Part shown: one piece after another, positions 46,801-58,406 of the stretch | How the letters are laid out: each line of letters starts with the position of its first letter | Position numbering within the stretch: the first letter of the stretch is position 1 | Source of the DNA: Clavelina lepadiformis | Taxonomy: Eukaryota > Chordata > Ascidiacea > Aplousobranchia > Clavelinidae | Assembly: GCF_947623445.1 (NCBI RefSeq) | Contig: NC_135240.1 | Coordinates: 26,846,001-26,910,000 of the forward strand | Direction: 5' to 3' | Length of the DNA stretch: 64,000 nt | The notes under the pieces: generated by a model | What the model was told of the DNA's origin: nothing | The model's input: only the letters and a program-made list of their open reading frames with translations | Databases searched by the model: none | Program-made: the position numbers and the translations under genes

Positions 46801-49316
46801 CTTTTTATGATTCTACCAACACAACAAAAGTTTTAAACAGTATACTGAATATTTGAGTCATACCAGAGAGTATACCCATCTTGGATATGAGGAGATGACG
46901 TCATAGTACGTCATACAAAGTGCAAGCTATACACACCACACATGCAATGACACCAATTTTTACCTAACAGAAGAAAACTGTTAATCAAGCTTACAAAACA
47001 AACCAGGAAGTAACGTAATAACATACTTAACATTGGGGCCAAATCCCCGAAAGTTAGGATGATGTCATGTGAACAATGGCAATGGCTTATCATTGACATC
47101 AAGCCAGTTGTTACATTGTTCTGTAGTGGCCTGGGAGCCACTTTCAATACCAATATATCATTCGTGGGAAAGTATTCGCCAGTTGTTTATTGAAATGTTG
47201 TTTGTTGATGAAACTGCAATTGTCGCTTAATATTTGGAAACTTTCTCTAAATAACGTTATGTGAAAGCGCCGTTTAGTACGTTACCAGGTGATTTCATAA
47301 CATCCGAGTTTTAACTGTAAATAATCCCCATTGCCCAACGCTTTATTTTATCGTTCGCGTATTCTGAAATGTTTGTGTATATTGTGTTGAATATTTCCGC
47401 TCACATCGCTCCGCTTTATAAACTCGAGCTGATACGCGAGTAACCGCTCAGACAAAGATGTAGAATCGTACGAACGTAATGTTAATGTAAATGGTGAATG
47501 TTAAGTTTGTGATTGTGTAATAATCGGAACCTGTACAGTTCCTACAATAAAGGATTGTTTCTGATAAACTGTATCTGTTAATCGTAAGAGCTTTCGGTTA
47601 GTAAACGTTAGGTTAGAGAATTCTAACCGCACGCAACCACGGAGTCAGATCATTAATTCGGCAGGTAAATTAAGTCCGAATATCATAAGATAAACAGTGC
47701 AAGTCCTCTGCAGTTCTACGATGATCAAACTAACTACCATAATTACGGCATTAAACATTTCCAGAAAACAGAGCAATGACGTAGGTCATGACGACGACTT
47801 TCAGTAAAAAGTATGCTGGTGTGACGTCATCATACAATTAACACCACAACTGAAAAATTTGATGCAGAATCACTGGTACCAGCATTCTGAAAACGCGGCA
47901 TAATGCGCTTGATGAAAAGCGGCAAGATTGGTTTTCGTGATGTCTTATGATCTAAACGGGCGTGGTACTGTCGTGACCTTTCGTGAAATGAAACGAAGTA
48001 TAAAAAATAGCTAAGCGCATAAGCTTAAGCATTTCATACCTTCTTCATTTATATTAAGTAGGTCAGCCGTCACAATTTCAAAAAGAAAACATTCATTCGG
48101 TTACGCTAATAGGGCATTACATGTACCTTTGTAAACTTCTATGTTCATGAAACTTATTGGGTTAGTTGGGTTAAAAATTATTGGTTATTTTGCTTTCGGT
48201 TGTTTCAAGCCAAAAAGTTTAACGACAAAAGGAATTCATTTATAACAAGAGTACAAACAACAAGAAATGTTTGTCTTGTCTCTCAGACAACGGATAGGAA
48301 TAAGCAAGCAAAGTAAAGATAGAGTTTCTAATGTGGTTAAAATGTTAGTATTAAAAAATTCCACCAAAAACATTACAGTTTCAAGATATTTAATTCAAGC
48401 GGTTTTACCTTGGATGGCGTCGAACGGAATCCTCTCTGTAATACAACAACATTAATTTGTGTGCGCAAAGCTTCAAGTTGAAAGTTGTGTTTCTAAAGCT
48501 TCTTGCATAAGTGATACATACCATCATTGAAAGCGGGTCCAAATGGAACTGCAAAAGAAAATGCAACCATTCGTATTTTGAAGGGACACTTCTGCAGTTT
48601 AAATTGTAAATTTTATTTAAATATTTGATAGTAACTGAAAGGTCAAATCATTACAAGTAAGTTAAACTTTTATAAAGTAACTTTTCACAAGTTTTCTAAA
48701 AAAATTACGAGTAAAGATAAAATATTTACCGTCTTGAAGGACGCCAGGAGGATCTTGAGGCAACGGTTCTTAAGAAATAAAAATATTTTATTATTTGGTG
48801 AAATTTCACGACATGATAACAAAATAACATGAACAAAATTGGAGGTTATGTTTAATTGGTTATCTGTTACTTTTCACCGAGCGGATTGTGGTCGGCGAGG
48901 ACCGTTATAGCTATTCTTATAAAGAATCGCGCCCAAGGCTACAGTCTCACAAAACGTCAGCTCTGAAAACAAGTTTTTCGACATTTTCAAAACCTGATCA
49001 AAGCGAGATAAAAATCTTTTGGTAACCAAATGACCACTGAAATAGTAGCCTACTATAGGCTGCATATTCTAAGAGTGTATACGTCTCCTCGCATAGAGTT
49101 TTGCAAACCAACCACTTTTCCTATGTCTGAAGTTCCAGGTTAAGACGTGAGCTGAAAAACATTTCACTCACCGTTTGCAGCCCTCTTCACGATATGATGA
49201 CGTCTAATCTCCTCATCTTCGTGGAAGGATGAACGACGAAGAAGAAAAAAGATGGCGCAAGTCGAGACGAAGATTACAGGGAGAATAAATCTCTTTGTCT
49301 TGCGTCTTAAACGCAT
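43898..49316 (-). CDS. Type II membrane protein with di-Cys, Sushi and VWA domains (copy A)
   Basis: Exons on the minus strand: 49316-49172, 48768-48730, 48548-48522, 48435-48409, 46701-46684, 46555-46009, 45930-45683, 45157-45024, 44611-44485, 44413-44303, 44157-43898. Sum 1,683 nt, 560 residues. It starts MRLRRKTKR with a membrane helix at about 10-25, so the bulk should be extracellular. Four microexons encode a Pro/Asp-rich stalk. A long exon follows with repeated acidic DxxG units, then a paired-Cys module (GCCPAG, GESCC, DFCC, resembling galaxin repeats). A Sushi/CCP domain spans about 289-350 with HPNQCTFLCPPG and a Trp before the last Cys. A VWA domain begins DIWFIVDIDQS. MIDAS residues are altered. 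Likely a cell-surface or matrix adhesion or recognition protein; I know no named orthologue. Tandem paralogue at 52068-55528. Confidence 0.82.
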
Positions 49317-52067
49317 TGTGACGACAAAATCGACGAAGCTCGCCTTTTTGCAATTCTATTTGATTACGATTTATTTTAGAACAACTCCTAAAATTAAATC
49401 CTATATTATTAGGAGTTTTATAATAACTGTGGTTGACCAGTTTAACTAAAAATCTGCTTAAAATTTCGGTTTATTGAAATCTAATTATTTTAATCTATAT
49501 AGGTTAAAAAAAAGAAATATGAAACGTGCCTGTGGTAGAAAAGTTTAATGGTCATTATTTATAACTTCCACTAAACTTCGATTATGTCAGAAACACTACA
49601 CATTTTTTTAAGTTAAAGTATTTTAAAGTGTCCAAATGCACTCTGTGCTTTGCATTTACTTCGTAATATCTCACTTCCTACGTGATAAAGTACAATGCGC
49701 TGGCGACTGTTATTTAAATTTTAAGCAACGTATTTTTTAGTTCTTGAACCATTTCGCGTCAAATTCATATTTTCCATATTTATCAAATGCTTAATTTTTA
49801 TTTGGAGATAAATATTTTTATATTGTTCATACTCTTCAAAACAAGTTGATAAAATGAAGCTGAACAGGTTTTTCATCCAACGGATAATGAAATGCCCTTT
49901 GATGTCGATAGTTTTACATGACAGGAATGTCGTTACAGACCGGCCACTCTCTGGCTTTAAATTGCTATAGTATTTTTTAATGATTAAATAATCGCCTTCG
50001 GTGATACGGATTAGTCCATAACAGTTTTATGCGCTCTCCCATTCCTTCAAACTTTATGGTCGTTTCATCATGAAAAGAGCACACCCGTAATCTACGTTCC
50101 AAAAGTTATCCATAAAAAAACATCACATTGAAATAAGCAAATTCTAGTTCTTTTCTAAGAGTTTAAATTTAAACTCAACGAGAAGAAACCGAAATGTGTC
50201 TAAAATATTCCCATCTAACTGCACGTTTCTCTTCTTTTTAAAATCATTTCTTTCCCTTCTTCATTAACTTTAAAATATTCTTTTCTGAATATTTTCAAAT
50301 TCTTTTATGATCAAAATTTTGTAAAAATATTGCGAAAACGTTGCAAATAATCACCATTAAGTTTACATGCGACATCAGTCAAATTCAAAATATTTAATTT
50401 ATCTAAAGATTTGAATAAAATAGATGTATATTAATAAAAAAAACTTCTCTTTTTACAAGCAAGGTTAAGCCTCTGGCGTAAAAAAGCTTCTTTTTTGTAA
50501 CAATCGGCATTCTTTTATCACAATTATGACTTAAGTTTCAACCTTTCACGCATAATAGCTGCACGTTTCAAAATGTTTATATAATAATTAACAATATTAT
50601 TTACTTGCCGTAACTAACTATGGTTTATTGGAAACTTTTCAAACACATTCATGCGCAAAATATGTAGCCTAGCAATGCTCTTGTTAACTACAGGTGTAAC
50701 TGACTATACCGGCCACTGATTGAAAACTCTGTTGCGGTCTAATCAAACTACTCTGCTGACAGGAAGGATGGTCAAACCGCAAAAAACAACGTTCTTCCGA
50801 GACATATTTTTACTGATTATTATCACCTAAATTTTATCCATCATTTCCACAAAAATAAGAATTCTGGGGTACTCAATTGAAGCAAAATTTAACCTCGTTT
50901 GTGTTAAGGCTTTTAAAATCTGACGCATAGTGTCTCAACAACATTGATGAAAACATCTACTCAAAAGTTTGCTCATCACTACATCAGTGCATAACCAATG
51001 AACATAACCTACTTGAGAAATTTCACTGAAAACCCTTTACAAATAACTCATGTCATAAACTGTCATGGCCGACTGTGACCTGACCAGAAATGTCGAACCC
51101 TATTTCTCAATCCCATCATCTCGCCCACATTAGTGCACAAATCAAGGCGGACAAGATAAGCCTATGTTGTTAACCGAAGTTAGCCTTTAGGCAAAGCAAT
51201 TTGCGGCAGGTGAAGGTCGCGGTCGGGCACACCTGTACTTAGCGCGAAATTATTTTTACTTCAGTTCTCAAGTTCGTAAATGTCAGTTTTAAGTTCATTG
51301 TATTGGACTCATTTCCGCCCTCTAGCGAGTAAGACTACTGCACTACACGCCAGTAAATCTCCCTTAATCAAGGTTGATAATTCTTTGATAAATAGACTTA
51401 ACAAATCCATTGAAAATTAATCTCGAATACACAAAACCAAACGACATGCTGCAAAAGCAAAAATGACATTACTGCTGCAACAAATAATAATCGAAACTGT
51501 TTTTTGTTTTGTCTGTACTCTAGTGATGCTAATAATATTTTTTAAATGAAATAAAGGTTTGCAAAATAATATTTTACTACACAATTACTACAGTTACTAC
51601 AATTTACGTGAACTTTTCATTTATTAGCAAAGTAGTATTATAACCAAACCAACACGTTACCAGTGTTATCAGATAAACTTAAACCTGTATTTGTTGTTCA
51701 TCCGCACAAATGAAAGAATGACACGTGACTTTGTTGCTTCAAATCTTAGTATACAATACTATACTATACTACAGTTCACGGGTTAGAAGTACTGGCGTTT
51801 TACGAAAATACATGCAATTGTGATCGCTCTTGTTAGAAACAATAGATTCTACGTCGCGCAAACTCTTTCATAATCTTAACAGGGCAATTAAAAGGGCTTC
51901 TTACACTTTGGGGTAAAAACAGATGGATTTTTCATATCAGTATCATATCATATCATATCATTTTCATTTTTCATATCATTTCATATCGAACAGCCTCAAA
52001 CAGACGACATTGATTTTTCTCCATTTCTAATCTTTAATTTTTCTTCCAGCACAATCAGGAGATCATG
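49317..52067. other. Intergenic region between the two VWA genes
   Basis: AT-rich spacer. The first ~50 bases upstream of the copy A start are also conserved upstream of copy B, suggesting a shared proximal promoter or 5' UTR. A TCATA-type microsatellite lies at 51931-51987. No frame with protein-like character, RNA gene or structured repeat was found in the remainder. Confidence 0.5.
51931..51987. repeat. TCATA pentanucleotide microsatellite
   Basis: About nine imperfect TCATA/TCATT units, on the plus strand, roughly 80 bases beyond the stop codon of copy B. Confidence 0.8.
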
Positions 52068-55000
52068 TTAATCTCCAAGATCAATATTGGATCGCGGATT
52101 CTTCCCAACACTATCCGGGATCCGTCCGAGACAAGTCTCCTCACACATCCTCTCATACAAAAACTTTTTATCCCGATCCACAAGCTCTTCGAAGTAATCC
52201 GCCCGGAGGTAGTTGACCTCATGAGGAAGAGTGGCGATGTTAGCTAATTCTGATGACGTAGCATCCGGTCCCGCAGCGATGACTATAAAGCGACCGTGAC
52301 CCCGGATAACCTCTGAAGCTTCTTCCACAGTAAAGTCATCCGGAGGACCTAGAAGACAAAATGGGCAGACAATTCTCGAATCGTTGTTAATATAACCTCG
52401 GAATGGACGAGCTTGTTTTGATACACAAGAAGTTGCCACAAATACAAACAAAATAAATTTGTACGACTTTGCTTCTTTTATTAAGTACTTGAAATGATTT
52501 TACCAGCATTGTGGTTGTAAACGCCACTTTTTGGAACATACAGTACTTAGCTTGGTGCATTATATCGTACTTTGTCATTTCAATATTTCCTTACCGGTCG
52601 TTATGAGTACAATGGTATTAGGAACGTCAACTCTGTCACCAAGTCGCCCCTCGAAAGCATTTTCACCAACCCAAGCCAACGCTTCTCCGGTTTTTCTTCC
52701 ATAACCTGAAAATCGATCGTTTAATATTTTGCATTTTATCAACTGAACGACGCAGTTAAACGTGCATTTAGACAACCTCGCATGGGCATCATGTTTATTG
52801 CTCTCTCCAGGGCTTCGTGGTTGTCGTACGTGTCCAAGTACCAGGTCCCTTCATTGGTGAACAACTTGCTGTTGTAAGCTGTGAGGGCGACTTGAACTCG
52901 ATCCTGAAAAATAGTGGCATTTTTTAAAAGTTGAATGTGAACACCTTGATGTAGAAACTTTGGCATTGTGGTGCTAGGAAAGTTTATAACAGTTTATATC
53001 TTGATTTGTCAGATTACAAGGATAGTTTAAAACGATGAATTGAATATTTAGTTAAGTATAAGAGAGATTTGAACCCTTTAGTAAGAGTGATAAATATATC
53101 TTCAAAACTCATTTTTAATACAAGTAACTTACTGACGACACGGGGAAGTAACTGACCAATAACTTAACAAAACTTCGAATGTTTGAAAGATTTCCAATTC
53201 CAATTGATTGATCGATGTCAACAATGAACCAAATATCCTGAGTGTAGGTGGAAGGACAACCTTCGCCTGAAATATGTTTTATTTTGTTAAATATTTCACA
53301 CAAATGATTATCGACCTTTAACCAAACAGGTTCTCTGACCAAAACCAATGGATAAATAACTTTGGCGTAAATTGCCACCTTCAAACACGGGTATACGTTA
53401 CGCTAAGCTGATCAATGATCAAGGACATTCCACAAAATGAACTCAGGTTTAATCCGGTTGTGGCGACATATACTGTAGGAAGTGATGAGGTTAATATTTC
53501 TTCATGCGTTCTAAATAAAGATTTTAAAACGTTGCAAAACTTACAACATTCTGGGTCAGAATGATCCCAATTTCCAACAGCGTTGCATTTTATTCTTTTA
53601 TCCTTTTTTACTTGCAACCCTGGCGGACACAGGAATGTGCATTGGTTAGGATGTTTGCTTTTTCCCGCTGTGTTCCTGCATTGAGCTTTGAGTGGAGGTC
53701 TCTGATCCAGATGTAAATCTCTCACACGACAAAATGGAATTCGATTTGGAGGATAACAAAAGCGTTCGTTTTCGTCATTTATCTCAAGAACTCTGTAATT
53801 ATAAAACCTAATATATATCTAATAGTTTAACCGAAAAATTAAAAGAATAAACTAATGTCAAATATTCATAAACCAATATTCTTTTGTCATTTTTGTGTTA
53901 AAAAAATAACCTCGACTTTTCTAAGCAGCAAAAGTCTTTTGTTGCGTTGTATATGATGTTTTTGCAACAGGATTCCCCCTGTGTGTATGGGGTCCCGTTC
54001 CGGTCCCCAGCCGGGCAACATCCAATGTTTTTCTCTGGACCTACTTGTCCAACAAGAACTGGATTGTTTGGAATAACGAGGACTGGTTTGTCCGGGATGT
54101 TATTGTTGTTGGACTTCGGTGCTTTTGGCCGCTTTGAGGGCGTGGGTTCACAAATCAAGGTTCCTGAAATTCAACATCCTTTGTTTCAAACGAAATGTCT
54201 AAAATTAACCATGAATTCAATGTCAACCTTTCTTATTTTCACTTAAAAATGTTTTAAGAGCGAAAGACACTTTAAAATACTGACTTGTGATAAAATTGAA
54301 CAAATTAATATCCAAATAGATTACCTGGTAAGCGCTTTTCTGTAAAAGATAAAATATGTTCAAATAACAAACAGTAAATTCTACATTTGACTGTAGTAGA
54401 GAAGTATATATTATTTAATTAAGTACAAATATCTATAAACATTCCGGGCTTTACTCAATCTATATTATATGATAACAATGACATACCGCCATCTACATCA
54501 GGTGGAGGTCCTGAAATAAAATGTTATGTTGACTAAGAAATGAAAACGATTAAGTAGAACAAGCTATAGAAACAAGCTCTATATAACTAATTAAAGAATC
54601 ATCATCATTAAAATTATCGTCACTTCACTAATAAGTGCATGTTGGTTAATCAACCATAGCACTGCTTTTGCAAGCGACTCACAATAATACGACGAAATTG
54701 ATAGAACGGATTCAGAAAAATAAGTGGCATATTGGACAGGTCACACACTTTATGTAAAGATAGTTGATTAATGGTAAGCCCATATATCTCGTGTGCTGGT
54801 GGTAACATTAAAGGTAAAATAAAATGACGAAGTTTATTACGAAAATTAGATCCCTACCTTCTAGCTCCATTCCGGGTAGATCTTCTGAAATTAAGTAAAG
54901 TCAGAAGCTTTTGATGATTATATGAGTTCCGTAATATTTATAAAGAAATAAAACTGTTTTAACTGATTCGATTTGGAATTTGAATTTTCTTTAAAAGGAG

Positions 55001-55528
55001 CATACTATAAAAAGTATTCGAATCAAATTTCGTTCCACAGCAAACTTGCACAATTACAAAAAGTGAGTTGATGCTAAAACTACATGCAACCAAGATAGGC
55101 ATTCAAAGATTAGAACATTCATCAGTCAAAAAAGAATCTATTCATGAAAATTAACAACTCATGCAATCAACAACAACAAATTAACAACTCTTACCTGTCA
55201 ATGCATCAAGGGGGACTTTATCTGTGTAAAAACAGTTCAATGAGCTTTAATTCGTATGTTTAAAACAATCACGATGATTTACTCACCGTCGTTAAATACA
55301 TTTCCAAGAAATGAAGGTGGAAGCTCTGCAAAGAAGAAATTAGTTTGCAAAATTCTGAGCTTGAATCTAACTACTTGCCCACTCACCAGCATTCCTCCTC
55401 ACAATAAGATGGCGACCGATCTTTTCGTTCTTGCTGAAAGAGGAACGACGAAGCAGAGTCAAGCCGATGAACGTCGAGGTGATGGTTAGCAGAAGAACTG
55501 ATCTCTTTGTTTTGCGTCTTAAACGCAT
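52068..55528 (-). CDS. Type II membrane protein with di-Cys, Sushi and VWA domains (copy B)
   Basis: Exons on the minus strand: 55528-55387, 55325-55287, 55221-55195, 54884-54858, 54510-54487, 54339-54325, 54163-53911, 53792-53545, 53266-53133, 52903-52777, 52705-52595, 52348-52068. Sum 1,428 nt, 475 residues. Same domain order as copy A. The Sushi and first three VWA exons have identical lengths (248, 134, 127, 111 nt) and near-identical protein. Differences: five microexons instead of four, a stalk exon 294 nt shorter (no acidic DxxG units, instead an Asn run and two PVLV units), and a different C-terminus after CEETCLG. VWA metal-site residues are altered in the same way. Divergence is concentrated in the membrane helix, stalk and last residues while the domains are conserved, which fits a recent tandem duplication with changing linkers. 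Confidence 0.82.
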
Positions 55529-58406
55529 TGTGACGATAAAATTGACAAAAATTGCCTTGTCGTCGTGCTACTAAAGTTTCAATATGCTGGTTTTAACAAC
55601 CTACGTGGAAGCTCTGCCACACTTTTATTCAATTAAAAACGTCTGATTGACAAAATGTTTCAGATGGTCTTATGACGCTCAAATCTTTAAGTCACCCGGC
55701 ACGAGTGCGGACTATCTGCTAAAATTAAACAAACGTTTTCTATTCCATGTTTACCTCAATTCTTAACTTTTTAACCTGCACAGAAGATCTTGTTAGACAC
55801 GACTTTGGCATAATTATAGGCTCAACACATTCAGCTTTACAGTAGCCCACTAAGCGTGGGGAGTGCACAGAAGCAAATCTTTGTTCAGAAATAAGTGGAA
55901 AAAAGTTGATTTAAACACTTAAAAGATTGAACTTTTACTCAGCTTACATATCAAAGAACTTTTTTGTCATAGATTTGCGAATTATCGTCAAATTAATTGA
56001 GTTTCCACTTCAAAATATGTTTAAAACGTGATTTCCAAGGCTATATGTGGGCAGGACATTGTTGACAACAGTGTGCTTGTGTAGAGAAAAGTGTGGGCTG
56101 TAGATTAGAAAAACCCACCATGTCGGTTGGTATACTTGTCTAAGCTACACATCAGAATTAGTTTATGCAATTTTCATTTTTGTGTGTTATAAATTGGCAA
56201 ATTGCACCAGATAATGTTTATCTGATGACAACGAAGTTTGCTGTGTGAAAAGGCAACCTTTCAGACATGTGACAATCATCATGGAAGATGTCCAGGAACA
56301 AGACTATAGTAGGCTATGTTTGTAATAAGAGATGTAAAAAATCCAGAATATTTGTTTCAACTGCGAATTAAAAAATCTGAGCAGACCAAATTTACACAAA
56401 TAGCTATAAGTTTTGGTTATGGTCAACCACATTGGTTAATCGCTTGTTCATTATGTACCACAAACACGGATTTAAGCGATGTGAGTGTTCAGCTCCCGGC
56501 AATAGGCTATTACGTTTTCAATTCATTTTGAAAGTTGTCTCTCTGGTTTTGAAATAACTTACATGCAGCATGTACGACTTCAATATAAATTTGATCTGAA
56601 GTAGGATAGTTGTTTGGAGTTATTGTATATTTCAACAACATACAAAGCTATAACTGTATAAGCACGGCTTCGATTTGACAAAAATATTTAGCTTGATGTT
56701 AAATAAACAAACCAGAATATAATTAAATCATGAAATTTCTTTTTAAATTACAAAATATCTTAAAATACACAAGAAAAACGTAAATAATGGTCTTGGTAAT
56801 ATCCAAACAAGAAAAGTCGTGACTACTGAATTTAAATTGGCAGTTTCAAATGTGACAAACTTGAGACAACGTGTCATTATATGATAATTGTTGGGTTCAA
56901 CTTAAAAAATTCCCGATTTTAGGATTTAAACAGCAATGTCACAGCTTCTGAATATAACTGACGTATCGTTTACAGCCGAACAACAAGCTCACTAAACTAA
57001 ACAATCGCAGTCTAACACCTCAGACAAACTTCAGGTAAATTCTAACAGCAAAATAGGTTAATTAACCAGAATTGCATTTCACAAACTCTTGCAACTTGGA
57101 ACGCCCTTCTAAGCAAATAGCAAACTCCAGTAGATTGATATGTTACAACCAAATCAGTTACTATTGCTCTTTAGGTTCGATATTGTCTCACGATGCACAA
57201 TGCTCTTATTAATCTGTCTTATTAAATTTCAAATAGTACTGTAAATGAAGTTTTACACCCATAGGACGACACTCATAGTAAGCGCAGGCAACATATCTTG
57301 CATAGACACATTTTGCAAATCAATTGAAGCAGCCTTTGAAGCGTAAGCTTTAAGACAACTTATTATCTTGCTCGCTCATCTCTCTGAACATTTCAGCTTC
57401 TCAAAATAAACCGAATGATTTCATGACCAGCGATTTGGAAACTGAGCTGAAAAGTTAACGTCGTCACTCAGACATAAATTGAAAACAATGCGGCCCAAAT
57501 GACATTGAATCTCGCCAACGATCGCCTTCAGGCATCCCGCTATGACTAAACGTTGAGCGTGCATTGGTGATGTAATATCTTTGATAAATTCAAGTTCCTC
57601 TGTTTGATATAAAAGTTGCTGAACATCTTAGGATTGTAAAAGTAACCTGATAACAACGAGCACTTCTTTGTGTCAAATCAAGTTAAAATAAGTTACCGAA
57701 TAATCACATGTATGTGTGGACAGTGTCAAAATATTAATTGTTGCTACTTAATTTTCCACCCGGGCACGATTAGTTTAACGCAAAACAACAATTTCCATAT
57801 AGAAAGAGAGGCCCAATACGGTGACTACACATTCCTTGGTTGTAAAAAGTAAATGGGAAATAAGCAGAACAAAACTGGGTATAGAGGAAGTAACCCATAT
57901 TTCCTAGCAATGCCTATGAAATAATTTCGAGTCTTACCAAAGTATTCAGTTCAAGATCTATAACAACAATAAATTTATTCAGCTAATCACAAATCATACA
58001 CAGTGCAAAGATAGGTCAATACAAGGTCTCATATACAGCAGTAAAAAAGGAACAATTTAGAATACAGACATCTGCCCAAGGGTGGGATATATTTGTACCA
58101 CAACTTGCATTAGCAAGCTGCCTGGTCCACAAACAGATAATATAGTGATTAAAGTAGGGTAGAATTTAAATAAATTTTTCTAAAAATTTTAAGAATAGGC
58201 AAAACACGTGCAAAAATACTGGCATCAGCCACGTTGAACAACAGTGTTAATACGAGAGAGATGAATTGCTTGTTTGAAAATACTGAAGAACCACAAAGAA
58301 CATTTCTAGCTGAAGTATCATATCACCAATGCAAAATAGGTGAGCCTGAGCCAAGGCATGTACTTAACAGATTAGGTTGCAAGGGATTGTTTCATCACAA
58401 TGATGA
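55529..58406. other. Intergenic region between VWA copy B and KIF3A
   Basis: Contains the copy B promoter side (left) and the KIF3A 3' UTR (right). A TTTATT string near 57973 could be a distant KIF3A poly(A) signal on the minus strand. Short frames at 56316 and 57670 have no protein-like features. Nothing else was recognised. Confidence 0.4.

Noticed and set aside
43898-55528. Calling the pair SVEP1, matrilin or cochlin orthologues
   Set aside because: Those have EGF, pentraxin, LCCL or repeated VWA/CCP domains and signal peptides; here there is one Sushi, one VWA and a type II anchor.
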